Positions 33,901 to 48,900 of a stretch of 64,000 bases of DNA are shown in pieces. Each line of letters opens with the position of its first letter. The first letter of the stretch is position 1. This DNA is from Cyrtodaria siliqua. Lineage: Eukaryota > Mollusca > Bivalvia > Adapedonta > Hiatellidae. The translations under genes and the position numbers were made by a program. The DNA lies in assembly GCA_037043455.1 (NCBI GenBank), contig JAWPHD010011014.1, forward strand, positions 1 through 64,000. Direction: 5' to 3'. Under the pieces are notes generated by a model. The model made no database searches. It had not been told where the DNA came from and saw only the letters and a list, made by a program, of their open reading frames with translations.

Positions 33901-36900
33901 GAATGTGAGCATATTGAAATGCATTTAATGAAAATGGTGACAAGACTCTGCATTTTTGTATTTTCTTATTATATGCATGCATTCATTCTGTCCTTTATTA
34001 AATTTCAGTCAAAATTAAAATTACATTAATATTAAATACAATTTTTAAAAAGTTTTGAATATTGTACAACTCAACATGTAATTATAAGCACTAAAGCAGA
34101 ATGCATATGATGTGGAAATATTGATACCCTATAGGTTAATAAAGCATACTCTTTTAACTTAATATTGATGTGTACGCAAACGCAAAGTTTTAGCGCCTTC
34201 AATTAGTTTAAAAATATCTCGGCAAAAGTCTGGCTAAAGACATTCTAATCTGGCTAAAGTAATTAAGGCTTTAGCCATATTTGGCTATTGGGTTTAAAAT
34301 CCTAGTGCAAGGCTAGGCTTACTAACTTCTTACGTAAAGTACGGAATATCAATTGACGTACACCTTTATTTTTATAAATCACCGGGATTCCACACTTGGA
34401 GAGGCTACACAACACTATCTTTTTCCCGAATAAATCCCGGTTTTTACTGATTTGGGTAAAATTCGAGGGGTTTTCATGGCCTGGAATTACTGTTTTCAAA
34501 TTCCCGACTTTTTCCCGGTATGGGAACCATGATATTATGTCCTTTAATGGGGCAATACACCGCCGAAAGTCATTCAACTGGAACACAACAATGACATGCG
34601 CAACTACACATGGCACTAATCATCCCTGCCATTGTATCAAGAGTACAGAAATGTGACAAAGTTTGTGTATTAAAACTTTAAAGAACTCAATATTGTTAAC
34701 CAGTACACAACAATGGCAGTGCAGCTAGGCTTGGTATAGTTCTATGACATAAAACGTCACAGAACAGAGCTACAGATAAGCAACGTATTTGCGTAAATTC
34801 AAAGTTAAAACTCCCTAAATACACAATTGAATTACTTTATTGGTGCGTACCAATTACGTTTAACAAATTAATTATGCAAAATAACTGTTTTTGTCAGCGT
34901 ATCATATTTTATCCATTACCGTGAAGACGGCCAATATCAAACGGAATGCATCGCCGTTTCCAGTCCATTCTCAAATAAGCGAGCCATTGAGATTGGCTAA
35001 ATGAGTCTGGTTATCAAGTTTATTTTTTTTCACTCGAAAGTAAATCCTTCAGGAACAAAAATGTTGTATACAGTCTATTTTTAATTATTCGGCATCACCG
35101 AAGCACTCAACTTTCTCTAAACGTCGTCAACATCGCGAAAAGAGGCGCAGGTGTTTGAACTCATTGCAAGAATATTCGTTATCGCTAAATATTAATAACT
35201 AACTCAGAACACAATAATAATTAACGTTACTAACTCAGAACACAGTAATAACTAACGTTGCGACGTTGAGTGGTGACGTCAATAAAGTGTTGCTGACGTC
35301 GACGTCATTCGCCGATAACGTTCAATAAAGCGAATATTTGTTTGCAAAAACGTAATTTAAAATGTAATAAATAGATTATTTAACTGCTGGGATCGATTAT
35401 GGGTAATCCTTCACTTGATGGTAGACATACTTTGTTTTTTCACTCGCTCGCATGCGCTCGTTCGTGAAAAGAACCACACGCCTACCTCTTATGAAGGGTT
35501 ACCCTATAATCGATCCCAGCAGTTAAATAATCTCTATATAATTCATTTAGGGCCCTTGTTTTGTATCACTGCTTAACACAGAAGTTCAGAGAGATATTGC
35601 ACAGGGTATAGTTCTCCCTGTACACTGGACAGACTATTTACATCTCTCCGAAGGATGACCTATATTCACAGTACCATGCCCAAGTAAGATACTGCGGGAG
35701 TTTGTTTGAAAAATCCGGGATGTGACCCCACTGGAAATCAAACACGTGATTTCTGGGACTCGAGTCAATAATGCTTAACACTTGGCGACCGCAGGGTTAA
35801 GTTTCCAAAAGTATATGGAAACAAAAGAGCACAAGATGTTTCGAAAGATAAACATTCAAGACAAATAGGTCTGGAAGTCTCCTGAAACATGGAGTCATAC
35901 ACAAATATCCTAGACACATTCGGTATACACAGGGTCTGAATGACCCCGACTACCACAACAGCCATGATTCTCACGTCTCCGTCTAGGTATTTTATTCGTC
36001 TTTTGGTTTAGATACTGCAGATTACCAAATATGCAAATGACGACTAGAAACGTCAGGGAATGTTAATGCACACACAACCTTCCAATTGTTCACTCGAATA
36101 TTTAAACATGCATAATGAATAACAAATAAGTTATCATTTTACGCAGTCTAGATCACCTACGACGCTTGCTTGTTTACAAAATTATCAGGCGTCGAACATG
36201 ATCAAGACTAACGCAACGCAAACAATACACGTACACAAAACATTCATAAACTGAAAATGTGAGCTAACTTTATAGACACGTATGACAGTGGAGAGTGTAA
36301 ACTTGCACATATTCTACTTACGATAAATTGTTTCGTCCTAACTGGAGCACTCTCGCTGCACAAAAGAAAACAAAATGGAGGAATGGCCGCATTAAAACGG
36401 AAATGGAATGCTATGACGTCAGGCTCTTCCAGTAACACATTACTTTCATAAAACGCCTCCCGAGTATTGGCGATCTGTGCAGTGAGGTCTAAATCAAGTT
36501 TATGTTCACTATAAAATACACATACATCTATATAAATCTTTCTTGGAATTTTATTAGAACAAGATGTAGTTCATATCGATTCAAAAACATATACAGAAAA
36601 TGGAATTCGCAATTAACTATCTCCATACACGAGGGGTACAGCAAATTCACGCTTCACTGCGCACTATATGCAGTATATGGAATCTCGAATTAGGTCAAAC
36701 ACCATCACAGTATTAGAGCGTTCTAATGGTTTCCATACACAGTAATAGTTATCTGAATTTCTATATTCATGAATAATAACGCTCTATGAAAATGGCTATT
36801 GGAAGTGAAAAGTCATTCAGTGAACTATTAAATGAATCTCAAGAGATAGAAACTCAGGATTTAATGTGGTCACAAAACAGGTATAAGGAGTTGGGAGACT

Positions 36901-39900
36901 CTCAGTGATACAAAATGGCGACAGCGATCAGGATGGCCAGTGGAAAAAATGTACATCAAAACGACGTCGGGGTAATACTGGCAGTATCGATTTGAAAACA
37001 TTTCATAGTATGCGCACCAATGAAAAATTAAATGTGCTTTTTGAAAAAATATGCCACGTTGAATAAGCGCAGGATAATATAAGACAGTTAACGAGAACAT
37101 GATTAGCATAATCGATAATCGTGTAGAAGAGCACACAAGTAAGATTACACAACTTTCTTATAAACTATTACATATGGCAACAAAACAGGAACAAACAAAC
37201 ATGCTTATCTATAGTCTTGAAGAAGGTTTTCTTGTCAACTAAAATACATATAATGACGTCGACCATTTCCTATTCGACAAAATCCAGGTAGATGTTTACT
37301 GATGTCGAACTGTTTCCAAATAAATCAAACTGGGCGTTCTTGGTTCGAGATAGTCTTAATAATCTTGGCTATAATTATGTATGGCTTGCACAGGGTGTAG
37401 GGAATATTAATAAATTTTTATCAGCGCTTTAAGTAAGAATTAAAGACAACTTCATTCAAACATGGAACGCGCGCCTAACGGAATGATTTATTGTTTAATC
37501 AAAACTAGGTTTATCCTCGAATGAAAACTATTATCAATTAATTATTTATGTTAATGCTTTTGTGATAATGAGAACAAAATTGTTTTTTAATTTAATATTT
37601 AATTTAATTTGCGTAAGTTAAAGTTCAGTGTCATTTCCACATATTTATTCAATGATCTAATATTTAATTTTTTTCAATAATACAATTTATACGAAACTAG
37701 TGTGCAACATTATGTCTTTGTTGTTTGTTTGTTTTATTTATTCTGTCACGAATAATGTTTGCATATTGTATATGATGATAAACTTGTAAAGTTTAAATCA
37801 ATAAAAAATATCTGTCTGTCTGTCTGTCTAATGTAAAAATATACAAATACAGAGTAGCTTTAACCCGATTACGTGTTTCTTTGCTTAGGCTCGAAGTAGA
37901 AAAGGGTAGATGGAAACAACCCAGCACTCCTTATCCTGATAGATTATGTAACATTTGCGGTATTTTAGATGATGATATCACTTCTTATTTGAATGTCGTT
38001 TATACAACGAACTATATTAAACGGTATTCTTATAATAATCCCAGCATGTATAAAACTGTTGAATTGTTAAAATCAGATAACAAAAATATTGTTAGAAACC
38101 TATCTGTTTACATATATAAAGCTTTTCAGCTTGAAAATGAGTCCATGGTTATGGAAAGAACTTGTAATAGTACCATTATGTATAACATTGCGAATTAGAA
38201 TATGCCTAACTTCTGTGTATTAAGATAGATATCTTGTTGAATGCATTATATTTCATGTACCATTTACGTTAATGATAGGCATAATGTGAAAGTATTATTA
38301 TTATTATTAGTAGTAGTAGTAGTATTAGTATTACTAATGTAACCTTATGAAACTTTATATTCAACGTGTTAAGATTTAAAATAAAGATAAGACACATGCC
38401 ATTGACTGTATATGTATGACTTTATTCTGAAAAGTTTGATCATGGGTCATAATGACTTATTTCAAATAACTTTGCATAATATTCTGAAATAAAACATCTG
38501 TTCCGTCCTATATACATGTATATATGAGAAAAGGAAATGTAAAAAAAATAGAATAATAATATTAAAAAAATAATAATAATAAAAACAAGTCAGGGCATTC
38601 ATTGATATAAAGACACTGACAAAGTTTAATAAAGATCAAATAATCAATAAAGTTGCTCGAGTGTGAAAAATGGCATAAAAACAACTGAAATGCAACAATA
38701 CAAACATGCAAATATGAAGTAATGCAACAGTGCAATATTTGGCATTTTAACAAAGGCATAATTAATGAATTTAGCATTTAAGAAATTAGGAAATTGCAAA
38801 TCTAGAATTAGAAATGGAATAAGGCATATTGCAATTTGTCATAATGCAAGTTCACAATGACAAAACACAGTGGCGGATATCCCCATCCATATTTATCATT
38901 TATTGAATTATTATTATTAAAGTGTCAATGTTCTTAATTGCATATCTGCTTATAGTATACAGTTTATCTCTGTTTTCCATCAAAGGAAAGGGAGAGAAGA
39001 GATACCTCGTAGAAAGAATAAAACAGCTTCCCGATTATGAAATCCAAGCAGGCGTACCGGTAAATTAATTTTAAACAATATAGTAATATTAATTTATAAA
39101 CATTTCTTCACCTTTTACAGTGTCGTAATAAACCAGAGATTCGCAACATATGCTTTCAGATAGAAAAGTTCGTGTATTCATATTCATTCGTAACTTATTG
39201 AACTTGTCATTTCTTTAAAGAAAATTATATCAAATTAAGGAAATTATATTTAGAATATAGTGATATTTTTAAGATATGTATATATTTACCTAAAGGGATT
39301 GATGCACTATTTTCAAATAAGATTCATTTAAAGGAACTCTTGAAAAAACTGGAAAGAATTATCAAAAATGCCACGAAGAAAGGAGATATGACCTATTGAA
39401 AATTAGCAAAGAACATAAATGGAGCCGGCCATCTTGGAACGATGACGCCATCGCGCCTTTTTACCATACATGGCATGTTGATAAAATTCACTATAAAGCA
39501 AAGAAACTAAAATTTATTAAAATTACATTTACAGATGTCAAATGTATATTTTTTATCTGCAGTGATTTTCTTTGCTTTAAAGAACATTTTGTTATTATGC
39601 CATATATGGTAAAATGACGCGATGACGTTATCGTTGCAAGATTGCCGCCTCCATTTATGTTGCGTCGCAAATTTTCAATAGGTCATATCTCCTTTAATTA
39701 GTTTATTTTCCATGGAATTTTGATAATTCTTTAATTTTTTCACGTTTTTCAGAGCCCTTTAAAATCAACCTTGTTTGAAAATAGTGCCTTATCCCCTTTA
39801 AAATGTCGACACATTTTATTTAAAAGGACTGACTATGGCCTATGTTATGCTATTATAATATTCTTTCTGTCTTAAATATAAGAAGAGAAAAAGGAAAACG

Positions 39901-42900
39901 AGATTTGGCAGTTTTACCTTGTTTCATACGAGATTATGTGAATTTTGAGTAAGTGCCCAATTTCTGCTTCTTAGATCTCTACCTTTTACAATCGCTCATA
40001 CAGGTGAATGTCGTCTATAGATAAATGAAGGTAACCAAAATTACTTCAATACACTATTTTATTTTATTTCAGTGTAGTCCATACTTGTCAAGGGCAATCT
40101 TTTCTTAAAGTGCTTTATTACAATGTTACTGTGAACTATGAGTCAATTTTACAAATAATAGTTCTCAATGCCAAAGTGTGGATCAAACAAAAATAATACA
40201 CCACATGAATTGTGATTTGCAGGACAATGTTGACATGTGGTTGGAAGGTATTGGGCTATCCGAGTATAAGGAGAATTTCATAAGTAACCGGATCAAGACA
40301 TCCAAGGATATGGAAGTCCTAAAATCCTTCGGCAGAAAGGAGATAGAAAATGAACTAAACATAACAAAGCACGGTAAATATGTAAACTATTCAAAACTTC
40401 TTATTACCCACAAAAGAGTATGTCTTATTGTTTTGGGTATTTCACGCTTGATAAGAAGTACGGTTTAACTTCAAAATAACGACTTTAAATTTCCTGCTCT
40501 GATTACATGAACACATTTTAAACCTTTCAAGTCGATGTGTTTTCTTGTAAATAAATTATAACACTTATACAACTGGTTACATAGGATTTCGTTTTTTGTA
40601 CTTGGAATTATTGCAACTTTCGATGTTCCTAATTCTAAAATATGCCAGTTAAAATTATTTTGACATCATGTTTTAATAGCATTACCACTACAAATGCGTT
40701 TGCAAAATATTTAATGTTAACGTTGAATTACAGTTACTTGAATTTCAAACGATATTGAATTAAAAAGGAAGTAATTTAGAAGTGTCCATGTTTAATTTTA
40801 TTATAGCGGCAATAATCGGGTCAAACTTTTTTTAAAAATATTATTTTCTACCAATTTTAAGAAGTTTATATCTTTAAGCTTACTTCGATCCATGTTATGT
40901 GTTTTATTAGCACATTTCATGTTTCCATATAAATTGGTGGGGTGGGGTGGGAGAAACTCTCAAAATATGTAAAAATTTAAACAAAACATAAATATTTTAC
41001 ACACTTTAGGTCAAAACCAAAATACTTATCATACAACCAATCTAAAATATATTTAAAATAAGAAAATTAGTTAAGATACAAAAGTGAGTAATTAGAAATT
41101 TTGTTCAGTTTATTCTGAGCTTTAGCTGCCATGACGGTACTCCTCTTGTCAATGATTTTATATTTGTATGCTTCACTCTTTGCTTTCCACTGTATATATG
41201 TATATAAGTATGCTCTATGTGCATGGACTAATGAATTGAAACTGCGAAGAGGGCTATGAATGCTACCATTCCATCTTGAACATTGCTTGTATTATCTAAA
41301 GAGTCAAGTCGTATCGAAGTACTACCGTTTGCTGGTGAATATACGAATAAGTAGAAAGGACAATTGGAATATATCAATGATAGAGAATGAAATTCTAGAT
41401 ATCACCATCTGAATAGCCTTCATATCATGTGTTGTGTTTCAGACGAAATCATAGGCGTTCGTGTTTTAAATGTTTCAATTTTGATGATCGATAATTAAAA
41501 TTCTGATACTGTTAAATGTGTGTTCTCACAAGTTTTGAAAACAGAATAATTAATGATTTGAGATTATAATGAACAGGCATCCAGATTATGTAGTGTCGTT
41601 GTACACATAATAGTGAAGTGTTTTGCAACAGTTTACCAATACATCCGCTTAGGTTATTTAGAGCCAACCCAGATAGAGGAGAAAGATACATATGAATCCA
41701 GGAAAGGTTTCATTGTCTTATATTTAATAGATTGCTATGGTTATTGTATAGGATACACATTTTCAAACGGTTTTCATCGACCGACGATTTGTATATATAT
41801 ATTTATAATTTATATATTTTTGATGTTTCTATTCAAAAAACGATGTAGCCATATCTCTATGTTAGTATTGTTTCAGAAGTATCTAGTAAGACAGTTTTGT
41901 TTATCTTCTGTATGATTGTTTCAGGGCATGTTAAAAGATTGAAGTATGCCATACGCAAACTCCGCAATCCTACACCGAGTAAGTTTCTTTGCAAACTATA
42001 TCATTTAATTTAAAAGCATTTCTTGTCTATCAAAAAAATAGAAGAAGAAAACAAATCTGATCCGATAATTTAATTGTTTTTATACTGTATAGAAAATTCA
42101 ATTTCAAGAAGCTTTATTGTGTTCGTTTTATATTTGTTTGTATATGGCCGTTTGATTTTCATTATACGCGTGTATGAAACGCGGGACGTATTATGATAAG
42201 GGGTTGTCCGTCCTGTAAACAACTGCACATTCAGCACGATGACTTCAAAAGCATGATACTCACCTTCATGTAACCTCATAGGGGCAGTTGGTTACTGCTA
42301 TTGGTCACCATGACCTCATATATATACAAACGCTTTCCCCATGATAACTCATAAAGTATAACACCTATAGCCGGTTTGTTTTGCAAGGCGAAAGAGCTTC
42401 TCACAGAAAAGATACTCTTCCGGTCGTCCTTTTCGGACCTCTTCTCTTCTCGGAAGCTCTGCCGTCTCTGTCGATTTGAAATAGGAAGAGACGGCAGAGA
42501 AAAGTAGCAAAGATGGCGGCGAAACAAGAAGACTGATAAGTGGGAATTGTACTTTTAGATTAATTGCAGAGATATCTCTGCCGACAAGCTAGTTCAAACT
42601 TCCAAACTATTTCAATGTGTAGAGGTCATAAAATTATGCAAATATGCCGTTTAAAAGTCTATATTAGAATGATGCGTGTTAGATTAGTCAGAAATCCTCT
42701 ACCTCTTCTAATGTGTGTTCGATCGATTAGAACAGTGCTCTGCCGTCTTCTATCCTCTTCTATACTTCGTACTTTTCTGCCCAGAAGAGACCAAACGAAC
42801 CAGCTACTACACTCTCATCAAACATCATATCTATATTGGCCTTGCTGAGTTGAGAAATCATATTACTTTTGGCGTAAGTAAGTCACCTTGACATCATGGG

Positions 42901-45900
42901 AATACGCATTGCACACAATAATTTAGATAATTATAACACCTCCAGACATGACATTTCATGAAGAGAAGTGGAAACCTTTTGCCTTTGGGTTAGAAGATCA
43001 TCATTGTCACTGACCTGACAATTATCTAATCCTGAGAAAAACATTCCCAAATTGTATTGTGTAACATATTAGACATGAAATCTTACAGCTTTGCAAACAA
43101 AGTACTCCTGTCATTTTGTGTGCAACAATTGCCCCTTTTGATGTAATGGTTAATGGTAAAATATACTTTTACTTTTATATTGCCCATTAATGCTGCTTTA
43201 TTTGTTAGAGATTATAACCTGGCGGGGATATCTTTATTTACACTGTCCCGTTTATTGGGATGGCAATAGGGTAAGAGTGAGGTTTGGTGCACCATAGAAC
43301 CTGGTTTAACACCCCCCCCCCCAACTCCCCCAACACACACATACCCAGCGACCTTTTTTGCCACTGACCGTTCCATGGCGGAAGCACTATTGTCAAGCCT
43401 TTTGTGTATGTGATGTCTTATCTTGCCTTTTATTCATCTTGTTGTTCGTTTGTTTCTTTGTGTATTTGTGGTTGACTGTCGTCCGTGAATGATAAGTTTC
43501 CTGTTCGATGGTTATATCTACTTTTCATAGGTGTTATTCATGAACTATTCAAACTACATATCTTAAGACATTACAACAAATATTGCTCTTGGTCAGTATG
43601 TTCATGTCACGGTCATAATGAGCTCATACCTAGGAAATACATTTTATAAAAATAAATTGAAAAACGGGAATAAAAGGCACCGTTAGGCGGCGCTCTTTTA
43701 TCGATATATATATTTAAAGAAATACTGAAAATATAAAAATACAAAAATACAAATACGAATTATTTGCTTAGTTTGCCTTTCACTTCTTCTTGAATTTTAT
43801 CGTGTGATGTTGCGTTATAAATGATCCATGCTGTATTATCTTTCCCGTAAGCTATGTCTTACATCGTAATACATATATTGACTACTAGGTGAACAGAATA
43901 TTATAAAAGTTAGGAAATCCCTAACAGACGTGCCAGCTACAGAACTCCAAACTGTCAATCGGTACGAATATGAATTCTGGAACAAATTGACAAACGACTG
44001 CCTTCGTCCTCAGTCAACTGCCTACGACTTAGAAGAAGACTTAAATGGTAAGATTTAAATGGCTTCGTTTATATCCATATTGTGGAGAGATCGCATTGCC
44101 CTCAATGGTTTGTTCTCTTGTTGCTCTGGTTTCTGTCAAGTCATTGAGTACATTCTTTGTATCTTTCTAGGCTATTGGTTTTTGTATTTATATACAGACG
44201 AGCATCTTTGTGTTTTACTAATATTGCCTATTAATGCTGCCTTGTAGAGAATGATCATGGCGGGGATTTCTTTATTTACACTGTCCCGTTTTATTGGGAT
44301 GACAGTAGGGTAAGTGTGAGGTTTGGTGCACCCTAGAACCTAGTTTAAACCCCCAGCGGATTTTTTTGCCACTGACCTTTCCAAGGAGGTAACCCTATTG
44401 TCAACCCTTTAGTGTTTGTGATGTCGTATTTGGGTTTTTATTCATCTTTAAAAAAATTCTTTATTTCTGTGTGTGTTTGTGGTTGACTGTCGTCCTTGAA
44501 TGCTACTTTTCCCGTTTGTTTTTTGTATCTATATTTACCAAAACGATAACCGTCATCAAATAAAAATAAATTGTATTAGTTAGTATTGTGGGTCGATATA
44601 TGTGTTTAAATAATCACTAAATGCACTTACTATCTTGATTATAAACACGGTACATGATCATGACAAATTCCTGCTGGTCTGATAGTGTTACCCTTCGTTA
44701 TATTGCAGTTAAACTGAGAGACCTTCGCAATTCTTGGTTGATACTATTTGCGGTGGCCAATACATTGTGGACAGTTCTGATAGAAACAATAGCCGTAAAG
44801 GGTGAACTTCTAGCGGTCTTCGGAAACAACCCCGTTGGTAAGGCTATTCTGGTTCTGGTAAAGTATTGGTGTTTTTATATATGTGTTTTGTTGAATACCG
44901 CATAAGTTAAAGCTACCAGTTGTGATGGTCGGTTTATAATAGGATTAACCTATTTTGTGACAGTATGTACTACTATGGCCGCACAGTTTACTTAATAGTA
45001 ACATGATAGCGGAGTCGTACTAATGCGGCTGTCAGATGTACTAATAGATTGCAAACAATATGTTGTTTATCATAATTTAACAATTTGGGAGAAAGGTGCT
45101 CTTGACTTGGTCATGCTCTTTTGTTATTAATAGTAAATTGTTGCATATTCAGCTTTTGCCAGGGTATTGGAAGTGCTACAGTAAAAGGTGAAATAAGAAA
45201 GAACGTCCATGGTTGTTGAACCGAATTTAAATAAAAATGAAAATCCTGAAAATACTCAATCCAACCGATTTTACTAAATTGTATTTTTAAATTGCGGATT
45301 TGATCAAAACGAGCATGAAATATTACCACATGAGTTTTGTAAACTTTTAATGTACTCGTGTTTGGTATCGTACTATTATTACTCCTTTTGGACCATCAGG
45401 TTCAATATGTGTGCCGTTCATGTAAAATATATTGGTTAAGACCGTCCTAGGGGGCGTGGTTTGAGTTGCATATTACAATCACTCTGATGACCATAATCAA
45501 TAAAACCGAGTCTGATGAAAATAAGATCCAGTGTCTATGTTCGTAGCGTCTATATGGTGTCCCGTTTCAGTATCCACTCTTATGTGTTGCTTTACTTCTT
45601 TTCAGGTTTAGGAGCCGTTGCTGTGTTCAGCGTTTTGTTGATCTTCCAGTTCTTTGCCATGCTGGTACACCGCATATCCACTCTGGCTCACTTCCTTGGC
45701 AGAGCACCTTATACATGTGGAGCTCAGTTCAACACAAGTTGGACATTTAAAACCAAGTTAAAACAGTTTAGTTTCTATTTTCTGTACATAGTCTATTTGG
45801 TTGTCCATATAAATTATGATGTTTTGAACACTATAACAAATACAACTACCATTTATGTATGTTTAAAAGCATACGTACACTTTAAAGGTACTTCAGCACT

Positions 45901-48900
45901 CAGATCGCATTTGTTTGCTCCCAATTGATTTGTTTACGTTATTGACTCAATGATTGTTTGCATTCTTACGTTTTAGTGCCTCCGTGGTCGAAAGGGTAAC
46001 TAATCAGAGTTTGAAACTTTCATACCTCTCATCGCTAAAGTTTTGAATCCCACTGGGAACTCTATCTCTAAGTGAGAATGTGTAGGATTCTTACAGATGG
46101 CTGAAGGTATAAACTACTGGTTCTACCCAGGAATAAGTGTTTGTGTCCATTACTAGAAATCGACCGTCATGTGCTAAACAAACAGCGTAAAAGATAATAT
46201 AGGCTCGTGTGCGGGTACCTAAAGCAAATGGAAGCGAGTTAACACTTTGGTTACTACCAAATTCAAGCTAGTAAAAACTTGACCGGAAACCCTTACTTAA
46301 GGTAGTTTTATAGCATTTTTTTATTATTTATTTACCTGCGATCGACAAAGTAACATCACAAATGCCCACACATTCACTAAAAGTAGTACAGTCTGTGCGA
46401 AATTCGAACCCATGACCTTCAGATTGACAATCCGTATGATTTAACATAATACTGGGATATACAGTCAGTTTATCAATAGTCCATTTGTTATCGATATTTT
46501 GTTAGCATTGTCACGGCGATACATCGTCAACCGGATTTAGCTCCTAAAGTGATCAGAGCAATAGAGAAAATGGTGATTTTTTTCGACCCAAGGTAAGTTT
46601 ACACCTAACTGGCCTACATTTATCCAACCAAATGAACACCGTATCAGTTTTTCAGTTAGTACGTGAATGTTTAATTGAGCCTCGAAATGTGTACATTCAG
46701 CTCGTACTATGCAAACATGTGAAAATATATGATTTCAAGGTGTGCCGATCACTATCAAATTTCGATCAGCAGTAAAAAGTATTCTGTTTAGTTTAAATGT
46801 TTAAGCTCTGAATCGTACGATTTCATCATTTTCATACTAACTATGTGTGTTCCAAAATTTGACTTTGTAGATTTTAAAATTAGTGTGTTATTTGCCATTT
46901 TTTCTCTAATATTCGAATTAATTAATATCGCATAAATGATACGTTTATATAAAGTGGAAAGAATATTCAATGTCCAATAAACATGTTAAAAATAAAGCAC
47001 TGATAACTTAAAGGAAAAATCATAAAATTAAATCATTTAAAATCCACAACACATGTATAACAGCCTGACAAAAAAGTTCTTACTGCAGTGAGTTTCTTTC
47101 ATATTTTTACTACTTAAAGGGACAGAATCTAATTTCATGACCAAATTTTGCGAGTATGGTTTTAGTGTCCTCATCTATTATTTATTTGTTATAAGTAAAT
47201 AGTATGCGCATAATTTATCTTGAGCCTTATTTCCGTTTATGCTACAAAATGCATACGGTTTCTACATTATTGCAATTGTTTATTTGTTTACAAGTAGCGG
47301 GTCTCAATGTTAAATGGTATCAAATAATAATTCGTTATTATTACTCGTTAATATATACCAATCGTGGGATAGCTGGAAAATGAATGGCTTAGTTACTAGT
47401 TAGTGCGGTTTGTTGCATATTGACATGTTTTCGCATACTTCATATCCTGAACCCTGGATTGGTTTTCGATACAATTTGACAGAACGCGTCAATATGAGGT
47501 ATAATTTCGCATACTGTCATCATTTTCCGGTTCGTTTTCTTATGACAGATGTATTGCCCTTATATCTTTTAAAAGCAAACATTGCTTTTCATCTGCCGAA
47601 TCCCTATTGAGATTTTAATAAAATGTCTGAAACATCAGAATTAAATTCGGGTTGACATATCATTGTCCCAATTTAGTCGGGTGATTTATAAATGTGTCCA
47701 ATGGACACGAATGACCCACTTGTTTATACAATACAAGGGTTATATTTGAATGGAATGAACTAAAATAAATGAGAATACCATATGGTGTATATTTTAACAG
47801 GGTACAAAACACCCGTGTAAAGCTGGATGACTGTAACTCAAATAGTTTTAAACAAGGGCGCGGCAAAAGTGTTTCCATCTACGAAGCCCCTATTTAGGCT
47901 ATGTCAGTGGCCATAACTCAGCCGTTATAGGTGCATACTTTCACACGCTATTAAACATGTGTGTGATGTTTCATGAATGTGAGTCAAATAGTTTAAGCTG
48001 AGCGCGTGAATCAAGTTTTCGGATAGTGTATATTCCTATATTGGCTAAGCCAGGGACCGTAACTCATGCATAACATGTCTGACACAAACATATATAAACT
48101 GTTGCATTACTTCAGTGCTACTTAATATTTGTGTTAGGTTTCATGAATGGGGTGAATTAGTTTTCGCTGAGCACGCGGCACAAGATTTTGGGACATACGT
48201 ACGGGCGTACATACGGACGAACAAGAGCCTAATCTATATGACCAACGCCCAACCCCGAGTGGGGGCATAACAATAGATATATATCTCTGTTTGGTCCTCT
48301 TTGGACCCTAATCCCTTAGTGAATGTAGACATGTTACAAAGAATGTATTGCATGTATTGTGGGTCAATATATAGGTTTAAATTGTGACAACCGGTAACCA
48401 ATACTGTCAAGATTGTTAAAAGTAAACTATGCTCTAAATCTAGGTTATGTTTGCAGGAAATCTCTATAACTAATACATAACCGCATAAACGTATACATGT
48501 ACCTTATATCATACATGTATCATTATATAATTCCACCGTTACTTAAAACTGATATACCCTTGTTGCTTTGGCATGCATTGAGGGATTTTGAAATAAATTG
48601 AAAAAAATACTCATCTTATCGATACGACGTGCAAAACCCAACACCCGGGTCTGCATCTTTAAGGTCAAGGTCATAAAGGTCATTATTTATTTCTTATATA
48701 AAAAAACAAAACAAAAACATTGTTCCATAACTCTCATATACTTGATTGGCCCAAATGCTCCTCTTGTTTGATTGAATTTAGTATTGTATGTTTTATATTT
48801 CTTTAAGTTGGCGTGTTTCACAGACAGTAATTCTTTATTTACATTGTCTATGTTTGCAGGAAATCTCTATTACTAATACATAATCGCATTTTGTGATAAT

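Larger units (their letters stand above)
32321..34531. mobile_element. CAGGGTTCCC-ended DNA element, 2.2 kb, no transposase seen
   Basis: Ends CAGGGTTCCCACAG and, inverted, CATGGTTCCCATAC. It interrupts an older repeat, which continues at 34532; GTATTA (32315-32320) and ATATTA (34532-34537) look like a 6-bp target duplication with one change. Ends of this kind occur in hAT-like and IS3EU-like elements; the superfamily is not decided. It holds a CTCF-like site, TTCGCC/GGCGAA clusters (32825-32935) and a nested MITE. Confidence 0.6.

Noticed and set aside
45974..46060. Intact tRNA gene
   Set aside because: Box A and B resemble a tRNA, but the cloverleaf arms do not pair well and a SINE body follows.
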